From JBAXTE01 sp964653595 (GTDB lineage Bacteria > Bacteroidota > Bacteroidia > Bacteroidales > WCHB1-69), in assembly GCA_964653595.1 (NCBI GenBank), contig CAZZHH010000014.1:1-64000 (forward strand): a DNA stretch of 64,000 nt, in the 5' to 3' direction. This document shows positions 17,602-27,240 of the stretch, one piece after another. The notes beneath the pieces are model-generated. The model saw only the letters and a list, made by a program, of their open reading frames with translations, searched no databases and was not told the DNA's origin. A program made the translations under genes and the position numbers. Each line of letters begins with the position of its first letter. The stretch's first letter is position 1.

Positions 17602-19277
17602 AAAAAAGCAGATCCTTGTCCTTTGGCCCTACAAGACGCTAATAATCATGTGTTTAATTCATTTTTAGAAATTGGCTCCTATCGACTGTTTGGTCAGGAA
17701 CCTTGGGCTTTACGATTGCCAAATGTGCTCTCGTTTTTCCTCTTTCTATGGGCGCTTTACCATTTATCCCTTTATATTAAGAATCAAATCCTAAGTATTG
17801 GGGTGGTTATAATACTCATTGCAACTCAAGGATTTTTCAAATTTTTTGGAATGGGTCGTGGATATGGAATTTCAATGGCCTTTTTTCTTGCTGCATTATG
17901 GATGGTCATCGAGTTTTCAAAATCAAAGAAAAAATTACACTTTTTTCTCTTTGTGGTAGCAATTTCTGCTGCCGTCTTTGCCAACTTAACCATACTCGTG
18001 AGCGCCATTACGCTCTTTGGATACACTTTTATTGTGTTTGTCACATCCACCAAAAAAATGAATCTTCACTATAAGTTATCCATTTTCGGCTCTTCTATCC
18101 TCTTTTTAGTCAATATGAGTGTGTTTGCAAAACTTGCATTACATTTTCAAGCCACAGGAAAATTATACTAAGGATCGAACAATGGGTTTTAGAAACATCT
18201 CTTCAGACTTTATATCAATTCCTGTTCCCACAATGGAGTTCGGTTGTCTTTATGCTTAGTTCCTTCGTATTCGTTGTGGCTTTACTGGGTTATTTTATCT
18301 ATGTATTCAAAGAAAAAAACAAAACTGTATTTTTAGCTCCTCAAACTCTGTTTTTTATTCTTTTAATTGGCAATGTTACAGCATCCATTTTTTTAAATAA
18401 ATTTCTTAAAGTCCACTTCGGAGAGGATCGAACAGTAATGTATTTATATCCCATTATTACTGGATTTATCTTCTTTAGCCTTGATTCTTTTCAAAATATT
18501 AAATTAAAACCCGCCATTTACAGTGTGTTCCTATTGTTGATTATCCCGTTTCATTTTATGATCAACATAAATATTTCTTACTCTTCGCTCTGGAAAAATG
18601 AAAACATTAAAGAAGATGTCTTTAAAATTGTTTGGAATGATGTAAAAAAGTCAAATCGAATTCCTACTGTCTCTGGTAATCATTTTTTCAAATTAGTTTG
18701 GCTTTATTATAACATCAAACAAGGTGATCCTATCATGCAAATAAATCACGATTCATACCCAAACACAAAGGAAGACTATGTCCTTGCTATTAAAGAAGAT
18801 GCACCACTTTTTGCTAAAGATTACACCCTCTTGGATGTAAACAACAACAGTGGAATTCATCTTTTTAAGCGAAAAATTTTTGCAAAAACATCTCCAATCA
18901 TTACCGTTAGAGACCAATCTATACATGAATTTACCAACCAAGAGTTTTTTCCTTTTGTCGAGGATACAATCATTTTACGAAAATATCCTTCTATTATAGT
19001 TAGAACCAAATTTGATTTTCAATCCGACAAATCACCATCGGGAAACATCCTTGTGGTTACTACCTTGGATTCTACCGGAAATACTCTAAAATACATCTAT
19101 TTAGAACTTGGCTGGATGGGCAGAAATCAAAAAGAAAAACAAGTTTTCGATTTTCATTTTTCACTACTCACAAACGAACCTTCTGCTCATTCACTTAAAA
19201 TATACGTTTGGAATCCCAGGAAAAACGCGAAAAAAGTTTCTAATTCAATCATCGAAATGGAGGAGGTAAAAGAGTAG
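17602..19277 (+). pseudogene. Broken membrane glycosyltransferase-like (GT39/PMT-type) gene
   Basis: Two adjacent frames, 17623-18171 and 18252-19277, read as one protein. The first has NNHVFNSFLEIG, RLFGQEPWALRLPNVLSF and several membrane segments, the pattern of the first periplasmic loop and following helices of GT39-like integral membrane transferases. The second continues with membrane helices and a soluble C-terminal domain. Restoring one A in the run at 18159-18162 joins them without a stop (GKIILRIEQWVLE...), so the break is a 1-base homopolymer deletion. The 5' end is also missing: the first frame has no ATG, is blocked by TGA at 17599, and lacks the usual first helix and catalytic acidic region. 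The nearby ATGs at 17595/17598 lead to a 15-codon frame. Family assignment is moderate; the substrate is unknown. Confidence 0.65.
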
Positions 19278-19342
19278 TGGTGGATTGCGGAAAAGTGTAT
19301 AATTGGCAACTAGTTACTTGTGGAAAAATGAGAATCTAATTA

Positions 19343-20065
19343 TTAATCCTCCGCGCGAATTCTTTTTTTGTCTCTTTTTTCTGGATCATCCTTCTCTAAT
19401 TTGCCTTCTATCACAAGCACAATTTCTCCTTTAACATTTTGTGTTTGGTAAAATTTAAGTAGTTCTTCCAACGTCTCTCGTTGATAGGTTTCGTATATTT
19501 TTGATATTTCTCTTACCACACAACCCCTTCTGTCGGGACCAAAAAATTCCATTGCTTGTTCTAATGTTTTCACCAACCGGTGTGGCGATTCGTAGAATAC
19601 TACAGTATGTTCTAATTTCGAAAGTTCTTTGAATGCTGTTTGTCTTCCTTTTTTATGCGGCAAAAAACCGTAGAAAAGAAATTTGTCGCAAGGTAACCCT
19701 GAAGCCACCAAGGCAGGAATTAATGCTGTTGGTCCGGGAAGACACTCTACTTCAATTCCTCTTTTAATACATTCACGAATGATTAAAAAACCTGGATCGG
19801 AGATGCCTGGAGTTCCTGCATCGGAAGTCAATCCTGCTATTTCTGCGTTCTCAATGCGTTCGATAAAACGCTCTAGCCCTTTGTGTTCGTTGTTTAAATG
19901 ATATGCCAATAGCGGTTTGCTGATGCTTAAATGGCGAAGCAAATTGCCAGTAGTTCGTGTATCTTCGCAAAGGATAAAATCCACTTCCGATAACATTCTT
20001 ATAGCCCGAAGGGTGATGTCTTCTAAGTTTCCAATAGGAGTGGGAATTACAATTAATTTTGCCAT
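19343..20065 (-). CDS. rsmI: 16S rRNA (cytidine1402-2'-O)-methyltransferase
   Basis: A 240-residue tetrapyrrole-methylase-fold enzyme that 2'-O-methylates C1402 in the decoding centre, using SAM. Hallmarks: LIVIPTPIGNLEDITLRA at the start, CEDTRTT, LTSDAGTPGISDPG, the PGPTALIPALVASGLP loop, and FYESPHRLVKTL. The tail is short and basic (KRDKKRIRAED). Length is slightly under the E. coli protein because the C-terminal extension is short. It directly follows the M28 peptidase gene (adjacent stop and start), so the two are probably co-transcribed. Confidence 0.95.
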   Translation of the reverse strand: MAKLIVIPTPIGNLEDITLRAIRMLSEVDFILCEDTRTTGNLLRHLSISKPLLAYHLNNEHKGLERFIERIENAEIAGLTSDAGTPGISDPGFLIIRECIKRGIEVECLPGPTALIPALVASGLPCDKFLFYGFLPHKKGRQTAFKELSKLEHTVVFYESPHRLVKTLEQAMEFFGPDRRGCVVREISKIYETYQRETLEELLKFYQTQNVKGEIVLVIEGKLEKDDPEKRDKKRIRAED

Positions 20066-21376
20066 CTATCGATACGTGTTAACAAATTTGGTAAGTAAAT
20101 TAAACATTGGAATATATCCTTTCAATCCTAAATTCTGGGAGTTGTCTTCGGGGTGATGATATGGTCCGGATTGACCCATGCCAAAAATAAAAATTGCTGG
20201 AACTCCAGCCTTGTGAAACCAGTGATGATCGCTATTTGCCGCTTCGCCTCGGTTATTTACTTTTGGCAAGTAGTTGTGTTGTTTGTTTAAAGTGTCTAAC
20301 TGTTGATAAATGGAAGGGTTTGAAACTCCATTCACAATGGTAATGCCCTTCTCGCCTGTGCCGACCATGTCTAAGTTAATCATTGCTTTGATGTTGGATA
20401 GTGGAATCCACGAGTTTTCAACAAAAAACTTCGATCCCAAAAGACCAGCCTCTTCTCCTGTAAATGCAATAAAAGCAATAGAGTAGTATGGCCGATTATT
20501 GGATTGAGCGTAATAACGGCTTAGATCTAACATGGTTGCAATTCCACTTGCATTATCGTTTGCTCCCGGAAACAGGGTGCTTTCTCCCACAACTCCTATA
20601 TGGTCATAATGTCCCCCGAATACAATAAAGGTATCGGGTTGATTTAATCCTTCAATATAAGATATTACGTTGTTGGAAGTGTATTTTGAAATGAATTTTT
20701 GATCTACGGTAGCTGAAATCTTTTTGGGTGTTTGCTTGCAACTGCTTTTAGTTACTTTTATTACGGTGGATAGGAGTGGCGTTTTTGCCCACATTCCCAT
20801 TGCATCGGGTTTGTCTTTCACGATGATTACACCTCTACATGGAATAATGTCCTGATATGCCAGCGCATTTACAATTTCCATCGAGGTTTTGTACCTCTTG
20901 CTTTTTCTCTTCTTTTCCGAAATAGTGGTTATGTCGACATATATGAACTTGTTATAGAAGTCATTCTTCCGTATCAACTTTTTTAATTTATACAGACTTT
21001 TCAGTTGACTCAAAGGTATTTCAACGACATTAAAAACACCGTCACACTCCTTAGATGCTGGAGATATCTTATAATCGTAAAATGGGATTAATAAGGAGTC
21101 GTCAAGTTTTATTTCCATTCTTTTTGGAAAAGTATTTATCGGAAAAGAAACTTCTTGCAGATAATTGTTTTTAAAAGCTTTAGCACCATTTTTTCTAAAC
21201 TCTTGTTCAATAAATTTGGCTGCATTTTTATCTCCATTGTTTACAAAACCCCGTCCATAGAATCTCGAAGAACTCAGGGAGTCGACCATGGAGCGAACAT
21301 ATATGGAGTCTTGCGCCGATAGTTGTGTGAAGATGAAAAGTGCTATAGAAAATAGAAATTTTTTAATAGGCTCCAT
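20066..21376 (-). CDS. Secreted M28-family zinc aminopeptidase
   Basis: About 436 residues, with signal peptide MEPIKKFLFSIALFIFTQLSAQ. An upstream ATG at 21400 adds eight residues and gives a worse signal, so I choose 21376. The M28 di-zinc ligands are all visible in order: GGHYDHIG (His), GANDNASG (bridging Asp), EEAGLLGS (Glu, preceded by the catalytic Glu), NLDMVG (Asp) and SDHHWFHKAGVPA (His). A protease-associated-like insertion precedes the catalytic part. The role is probably extracytoplasmic peptide degradation. No T9SS tail, so it probably stays in the periplasm. Confidence 0.92.
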   Translation of the reverse strand: MEPIKKFLFSIALFIFTQLSAQDSIYVRSMVDSLSSSRFYGRGFVNNGDKNAAKFIEQEFRKNGAKAFKNNYLQEVSFPINTFPKRMEIKLDDSLLIPFYDYKISPASKECDGVFNVVEIPLSQLKSLYKLKKLIRKNDFYNKFIYVDITTISEKKRKSKRYKTSMEIVNALAYQDIIPCRGVIIVKDKPDAMGMWAKTPLLSTVIKVTKSSCKQTPKKISATVDQKFISKYTSNNVISYIEGLNQPDTFIVFGGHYDHIGVVGESTLFPGANDNASGIATMLDLSRYYAQSNNRPYYSIAFIAFTGEEAGLLGSKFFVENSWIPLSNIKAMINLDMVGTGEKGITIVNGVSNPSIYQQLDTLNKQHNYLPKVNNRGEAANSDHHWFHKAGVPAIFIFGMGQSGPYHHPEDNSQNLGLKGYIPMFNLLTKFVNTYR

Positions 21377-21451
21377 TGGGCTAAATTTTGGTTGCCACAA
21401 AAGTAGTAAATCTTATGATAATATGTGATAATTTTATGTTTTAAAATAATG

Positions 21452-21613
21452 TTGTCCGATAAAAAAGATATAAGATTCCTCCCTATGGTCGGAATGACAA
21501 GGGGTAGCGTGAATAATATGGCGGGAGGGGGTTATCCATAACATATTGATAGTCATTCCGAACGAAGTGAGAAATCTTTAAGGATTTTGTTTTATTACGT
21601 TTTAATCGGACAA
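21452..21613. repeat. MITE-like palindromic intergenic element
   Basis: Ends are inverted: TTGTCCGAT (21452-21460) and ATCGGACAA (21605-21613). Inside, GATTCCTCCCTATGGTCGGAATGAC (left, imperfect) faces GTCATTCCGAACGAAGTGAGAAATC (right). GTCATTCCGAACGAAGTGAG-type sequences are widespread intergenic repeats in Bacteroidota. There is no ORF and no obvious target-site duplication. Most of the 21401-21788 gap is this element. Confidence 0.65.
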
Positions 21614-21720
21614 TAGTGATTTTAAAAGTCGTTCTTGCTGTGTATTCTTATGTTTCAGTTATAAACATTGGGGTGTGTAATACTAATAAATTATTGTATG
21701 AGTTGCGTTTTTATTCTGAT

Positions 21721-21728
21721 TAATTTTG
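21721..21728 (+). promoter_or_regulatory. Bacteroidota -7 element, TAATTTTG, for the EnvC-like gene
   Basis: TAATTTTG matches TAnnTTTG and lies 61 bases upstream of the ATG at 21789. TTG triplets are present 15 and 24 bases upstream, so the -33 spacing is uncertain. Confidence 0.45.
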
Positions 21729-21788
21729 GATATTGCAAAGAATGTTGATTTGGGAGTTGAAAATGAAGTAAGTGTTTTATTCTGAAGT

Positions 21789-23090
21789 ATGAAACGAGTA
21801 AGTGTTATTGCGTTATGTTTGTTGTTTTTTGTTATGCCTGTGATCGTTTTTTCGCAAGGCAGAAAGGAGGCGTTGCAAAAATCAAAAAAGCAAATAGAAG
21901 AGGAGATCAAACTTACCAATGAATTGTTAAAAGAGACTCAAAAAAACAAACAATCGTCGCTAAACCAAGTGATGTTGCTTAAAAATCAAATTGAAAAGAG
22001 AGAAAACTTAATTACCACCATTAATAGCCAAGTTTCAAATATTGATCAAGAGATTATTCAAAACACAAACAGCCTTGAAGAGATGAATATTCAACTTCAA
22101 AAGTTAAGACAGGAATATTCTAAAATGGCCTATTATGCATGGGTTAATCGCAAGACTTTTCAACCGCTATTGTTTGTGTTATCTGCCGAAAGCTTCAATC
22201 AAGCATATCGAAGAATGACTTACATTCAGCAATATACTAAGTATCGAAAACGCCAAGTTCAACTTATCCAAGAAAAACAACAACAGATTTCTGGAAAAGT
22301 AAATGAGCTAAAAGGAAACAAGGAAAGTAAGTTGAATTTGATGGACTCCGAACAAAAAGAGAGAGATAAATTGAGCAAAGAACAACAAGTTAAAAATAAA
22401 ACCCTTGCGGAGTTAAAAAAGAGAGAAACCGAGCTTCGAAAAACTTTGAAAGAAAAGGAACAAGCAAATAGAAAATTACAAGCATCTATTCAAAGTGTTA
22501 TTAATGAAGAGATCCGAAAAGCTAGTGAGAACAAAAAGGCAGTAACTACTGCAAGTAAAAATGTTAAAAAACAAAACAAAAAAGTATCAACCCCAAATAA
22601 GAAACCAGTTGAGAAGGTAAATGAAAAAACACCAAATATGACCGAAATTGCCATGACTACTGAAGAAGCTCAACTGTCGAATAGCTTTTCGGATAACAAA
22701 GGTCGATTGCCATTGCCTCTAGAAAAAGGAGTGGTTAGTGGCCGTTTTGGAACACACCCTCATCCCGTTTTGGCCGGCGTAGTGATTAACAACAATGGGG
22801 TGGATTTTGTTACTAGTGTAGGATCAAAAGCGAGAACGATTTTTAATGGAGTGGTATCTGGTGTAATTAGTCTGCCAAACGAAGCTAAAGCAGTAATTGT
22901 GAGGCATGGCGACTATCTTACTGTATATTCAAACCTAAGTTCGGTGTTTGTAAAAAAAGGCCAAAAAGTGAACACAAAACAAGAATTGGGCATAATCCGA
23001 ACTGACCAAGAAGAGTCTAAAACCGAACTGCACTTTGAACTTTGGCATAACAAATTAATTCAAAATCCTTCGCTCTGGATTGCACGATAA
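21789..23090 (+). CDS. EnvC/NlpD-like murein hydrolase activator (coiled coil + degenerate M23)
   Basis: 433 residues: signal peptide ending near VFSQG, then long coiled coils (around residues 25-120 and 150-250) rich in Lys, Glu and Gln, a low-complexity linker, and a C-terminal LytM/M23 domain (around 300-433) beginning RLPLPLEKGVVSGRFGTHPHPV. The zinc ligands look degenerate: the usual HxGxD is NNNGVDF and the usual Tyr-x-His after the beta strands is TVYSNL, although LHFELW is kept. This is the pattern of EnvC-type proteins, which activate amidases at the division site rather than cutting peptidoglycan. It is monocistronic as far as can be seen. Confidence 0.88.
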   Translation: MKRVSVIALCLLFFVMPVIVFSQGRKEALQKSKKQIEEEIKLTNELLKETQKNKQSSLNQVMLLKNQIEKRENLITTINSQVSNIDQEIIQNTNSLEEMNIQLQKLRQEYSKMAYYAWVNRKTFQPLLFVLSAESFNQAYRRMTYIQQYTKYRKRQVQLIQEKQQQISGKVNELKGNKESKLNLMDSEQKERDKLSKEQQVKNKTLAELKKRETELRKTLKEKEQANRKLQASIQSVINEEIRKASENKKAVTTASKNVKKQNKKVSTPNKKPVEKVNEKTPNMTEIAMTTEEAQLSNSFSDNKGRLPLPLEKGVVSGRFGTHPHPVLAGVVINNNGVDFVTSVGSKARTIFNGVVSGVISLPNEAKAVIVRHGDYLTVYSNLSSVFVKKGQKVNTKQELGIIRTDQEESKTELHFELWHNKLIQNPSLWIAR

Positions 23091-23319
23091 TCCGATAGTA
23101 ATCTAGGGAATGTGATAGAATATTATAGTTGTCAAATTTTGCTTTTTAATTCAATTTATGAGGGTTGAAAAGTAAAATATTTGAATTTATCATCTTGTTT
23201 TTTATATAGTTAGAGCCTATATTAAAGCAATCCCAGCACACTAAAATTGAATCTGTTCAATGGAGTAGCAGGCAAATTTACCCACTAAAGCAATTATTTC
23301 AATGTTTGATTTAAATATT

Positions 23320-26300
23320 CTATTGAGTAATCGTTATTTTACCTTGATAAGTATCTTTTCCAACTTTAAGGCGATAGATATAAAATCCTTTAGTTGAGTT
23401 GGCGATACTAATAATAGATATATCATAAGTAACAAATTTCAAATCCGTCCCAAAATTGATTGCTTGTTTATGATAAAAAGCTTTCCTACCCATCAAGTCA
23501 TAGATTGTGAGTTCGGCAGAGGCCTCATCGGTACTAATGAAATCGAAGGTTATCTTATCCGAAGCTGGATTTGGATAAACCAGAATTGAACCATCCGAAG
23601 GTGGTTGATATCCGTCTACCACTTCAAGGGAAACTTTAATTGGAGTGTAAAAATGCTGGTCGTAAAACCGAATATACGAAGTGTAATTTCCAGCTGCAAG
23701 ACCTGATGTATTGGCATTATACGTAAGCGGTTGGATTTGGTTTTCAGCCAAAACTACTACTCCGTTCCTACTCAGCCAATCACATTTCTGATAAGCAGAA
23801 GGTACAATTTGGTAATCCAAGGTAGTGATAGGAGTGCCAAATCCAGTCGGCTCGAGCGTGAACTCAACAATAGTATCAGGTCTACATTTAAGTCTAACTT
23901 CAGATGGAGAGATACTGTAAATATTTTGTGAGAAATCATTAGGATTTGGGATTGATAGATTGTCTATAAAAATCGAATCAGTGCCTATTAGATTTGAGAA
24001 TGACAAGCGAATTGAGTGTCTTCCCTCTGATATAGGGATTCTAACATGACCCCATTCTGTGTTATTTAAAATATTTTGATCTATTTCATCTATTACCACC
24101 TTTAACCTAACTTGTGAAATAAGGGATTTCACTTTTGAAAAATAATCAAATTCGATATATGAATTTACATTTGAAAAAACGGTAAATGATCTTGAAAATT
24201 TATAAATAGTGGTTGTCCCAGCTGGTCGACTTATCAACCATGACTTATCGCTGTTAAACCCATCATTAAAAATTTGAGTTTGTATTGAGTCAGAAGATAC
24301 AGAGTTTATAATAAAAGGGTGCTGGATATTTTCATAATTTTCCATTTGATTGCAATTATACCCATATGATTTAATAAAATAGAGATAATCAGCACTATCA
24401 CAAGAAACCTCCCCTTTGAAATTGACAACTAAATTCGGAGCATCAAAATTATAAGTATTTAGAAAAAACTTAAGGTTGCCAGAGGAAAATCCCGCCAAAG
24501 AATCTAAAACAAACGATTCATTCTGCAAAATCGCTTCAGATGAACTAGAATTGAGCAAACTTCGAATGTGATAAACTGAATATCTATTTTTGTTAGTGAT
24601 GGGAATATAAATAGTATGTAAACTATGGGGATTAATTATATTTACATTCAAAGAATCAACCATAAATTCACCTATCTGAAGACGAAATTGAGGTGTAAGC
24701 TTGATTTTTAGGACTCCAATCGACTCGTTTTCTGCTGTAGTGATGTTAACCTGATCGATCAATTCACTTTCAAGTAATGGATTTGATTTTATCACAAAAG
24801 CACTCGGAATGGTGATTTCACTGTTTGCTGCTATTTCAGGAATAATGATGGACGTTTTAATCTTATCCAAATAATGAGCAGTTGAATTCAAGGATAATTG
24901 TACATGGCGTTTTATCGTATTCCCAGTATTTTTGATGGTAATAGAAACACGGATGGTGTCCTTATGAGCGAACCACTGGTGGTTGTCGTTATTTAACAAG
25001 TAGCTCGTCAGTTTTAGGTCTGATCCTTCGATGGAACTCAGCTTAATAGATCCTGTGCCTTCCAAGTCATTGTTATCCAGTACGGTAACATTGATAATCT
25101 TGTTTGTGAAATTTGCATCTGGAAAAAGTGTGACAGTTCCGTTGCTGTTTATATTTACTGAAGTATCTGTAGCGATTTTCTTGAACCAGTAATCCTTGTT
25201 TGCTTCAATGATGTTATCGGTGCCAAATTTTGTAACATCTACTCCGTTTCCTTTACTTATTCCCCTTCCCCATGCGTTAAAGGTGACATATTTGATAGTG
25301 TCGTAGGCAAATTTTATGTCCCCATTTTTATAGATATTTGCCGAAAAATCGAGTACTGAGGCTGTATCGCTTTCGAAACGGCACCGCCAATTTACACAAA
25401 GGGAGTCGGGGGTTGATTTATACCAAACGCCAAAACCGGGTTTGTCAAAGACAAAATTGCTCATCAACGGAGCAATGGTGGTGTGTCCTTTGAGTTGCGT
25501 ATAATCCATATTGTTAAATGGCCAAAAATATTCATAATTGTGGAGTTGGATATAACCATGAGGACTGATGAAAATATCTTCTGCATGTATTGAATCGTAC
25601 ACTTGAATTGGGAATAGAGTGCCGATTTTAACACTTGCCTTGCTCCCTATTGGAAAGTTCAATTGAGTAAATCCGTTATCATCAGTTGGAATATGTAAGC
25701 AAGATGATGTCTGATATCCGTCGGTTTGTCTGAAACGATAGGGTGGTGTTCCATTTTGCGCGCTAATCTCTGCTTGATAGGGTAATCCCTCCACCACCTT
25801 AGGCAATTTGCTTGGGTTTAATGTAGGTTTTGAAAACTCCGGGACAATATCTACGTATAGTGTGGTAAGGTTATTATTTACAATGGCTAATGGATTTGTA
25901 TTGGCACATATTTCTTTAGATCCGTGCGTGTAATCAATTACAGAAAAATTTTGAAGATACCCGTGATACTTGTTTTGCCCGTCTATTTCATATATTTGAA
26001 AGAAAAATCGTGCTTTTTGTCCCGATTGAATATGATTTAGCAAAGGGGTAACATCAAATCCATATTCAATGGGAAAGATCGGCGTCATCGTATCGGATGA
26101 ATTAGAGATATAAGTAAAAAATGGAATCTCCATGAAAAATTCAGGAGTGGTACTGTTGCAATTTGAGCTCACACCGGCGTATGCTTTAAGTACGTTTTTA
26201 TTGGGATGTGCTACACTGAAACGAAAAGTGACTTTTGGTTTTGTTTGAAGTTTAGGTTTTACTACATACATGCTGCTGTTCCAAATCCCTTTTTGTTGGG

Positions 26301-27234
26301 ATTGCATTGCCAAAGTCCGATACATGATATAAACAAATCCATTGTTTGCCCAATCTGTTCCATATGAATTTGCCACAATTGCAGCACCTTTTTCCCAATC
26401 CCGGATATCCACAATCTCGTCACCGTTGATATCTATATCGGTGGTAATCTGCCCATCCCCATTGAAATCGTATTCTATCCGATCGTCATATCCAACAATG
26501 GTCATGCTGTGATTTACATATGTGGTCATTTCTGAAAGAAGAATTTTCCCAGAATCGACACCTGTAATTATTTGACTGTATGTTGGCGAAGGTATTCCCA
26601 GATAAATAATACCTATTCCTCCCACGGAATCTCCGCTTAAATGGTTGTGCAACCAATGTTTCATAGATAGAATTCCCTCTTCCGTATTAAGAGATATGGA
26701 AGCATAATCATCCACTTTGTTTTGCATGGCTTCATAATACCAATGGTAACCATTCAAATTTTTCATGATAATTTTCCTTTCATCAAATACCTCTTCATCT
26801 CCGAGTATATTATCGGATAAACATCCGATTGATTTCATGTTCTCCCAAGTTTTCAAGGTGTGTTCAGCCTCTCTCTGGGCGGTAGCATATACATTGAAGA
26901 AGGGAGAGAAAATATTTTGCGGATTTTTAGACTCTTTGTTTAAAATCCGGTTCAATTCATAAGTGTATGTATAAAAGACACCCGAACATTGCCCACAATT
27001 GGCGATTATTTGATTTAAAATTTTTGGGAAGTATTTATTTGTAGAATTATCTACCCGCTCTGGCAATAGAGTCTTTGTGGCATTTTTTTTTTCAAATTTA
27101 AGTTGTGGTGTATTTGCCCATCTAATTGAATCAGAAGGAGATATTACAATTGCTTTTTGTGAAAACACATTACCTTGTTGTACGAAGAGTTGGATTACTC
27201 CGAAAAGGAACCCGAAAAAGAATAGGTTCTTCAT
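23320..27234 (-). CDS. Papain-fold (C1-like) T9SS-secreted protein with intact triad, 1304 aa
   Basis: Signal peptide, then a C1-like cysteine peptidase domain (around residues 65-310). ANCGQCSGVFYTY carries the probable catalytic Cys83, YVNHSMTIVGYDD carries His242 and ANSYGTDWANNGF carries Asn289. Between His and Asn lies a Ca-binding-like segment with DFNGDGQITTD and DINGDEIVDIRDW. Downstream are Ig-like putative-binding domains (PKVVEGLPYQAEISAQNGTPPYRF), a beta-sandwich like other Bacteroidota anchor domains (around 530-700), further Ig-like regions, and a T9SS type A sorting domain (VYPNPASDKITFDF). It is probably an extracellular or surface protease; the substrate is unknown. It starts 6 bases after the stop of its paralogue, so the pair is an operon. 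Confidence 0.85.
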   Translation of the reverse strand: MKNLFFFGFLFGVIQLFVQQGNVFSQKAIVISPSDSIRWANTPQLKFEKKNATKTLLPERVDNSTNKYFPKILNQIIANCGQCSGVFYTYTYELNRILNKESKNPQNIFSPFFNVYATAQREAEHTLKTWENMKSIGCLSDNILGDEEVFDERKIIMKNLNGYHWYYEAMQNKVDDYASISLNTEEGILSMKHWLHNHLSGDSVGGIGIIYLGIPSPTYSQIITGVDSGKILLSEMTTYVNHSMTIVGYDDRIEYDFNGDGQITTDIDINGDEIVDIRDWEKGAAIVANSYGTDWANNGFVYIMYRTLAMQSQQKGIWNSSMYVVKPKLQTKPKVTFRFSVAHPNKNVLKAYAGVSSNCNSTTPEFFMEIPFFTYISNSSDTMTPIFPIEYGFDVTPLLNHIQSGQKARFFFQIYEIDGQNKYHGYLQNFSVIDYTHGSKEICANTNPLAIVNNNLTTLYVDIVPEFSKPTLNPSKLPKVVEGLPYQAEISAQNGTPPYRFRQTDGYQTSSCLHIPTDDNGFTQLNFPIGSKASVKIGTLFPIQVYDSIHAEDIFISPHGYIQLHNYEYFWPFNNMDYTQLKGHTTIAPLMSNFVFDKPGFGVWYKSTPDSLCVNWRCRFESDTASVLDFSANIYKNGDIKFAYDTIKYVTFNAWGRGISKGNGVDVTKFGTDNIIEANKDYWFKKIATDTSVNINSNGTVTLFPDANFTNKIINVTVLDNNDLEGTGSIKLSSIEGSDLKLTSYLLNNDNHQWFAHKDTIRVSITIKNTGNTIKRHVQLSLNSTAHYLDKIKTSIIIPEIAANSEITIPSAFVIKSNPLLESELIDQVNITTAENESIGVLKIKLTPQFRLQIGEFMVDSLNVNIINPHSLHTIYIPITNKNRYSVYHIRSLLNSSSSEAILQNESFVLDSLAGFSSGNLKFFLNTYNFDAPNLVVNFKGEVSCDSADYLYFIKSYGYNCNQMENYENIQHPFIINSVSSDSIQTQIFNDGFNSDKSWLISRPAGTTTIYKFSRSFTVFSNVNSYIEFDYFSKVKSLISQVRLKVVIDEIDQNILNNTEWGHVRIPISEGRHSIRLSFSNLIGTDSIFIDNLSIPNPNDFSQNIYSISPSEVRLKCRPDTIVEFTLEPTGFGTPITTLDYQIVPSAYQKCDWLSRNGVVVLAENQIQPLTYNANTSGLAAGNYTSYIRFYDQHFYTPIKVSLEVVDGYQPPSDGSILVYPNPASDKITFDFISTDEASAELTIYDLMGRKAFYHKQAINFGTDLKFVTYDISIISIANSTKGFYIYRLKVGKDTYQGKITITQ

Positions 27235-27240
27235 TAGCGA

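Noticed and set aside
17595..17642. 15-codon frame MMKKSRSLSFGPTRR as the true start of the glycosyltransferase-like gene
   Set aside because: It is out of frame with the downstream domain and lacks a first membrane helix; it may only be a remnant of the original start.
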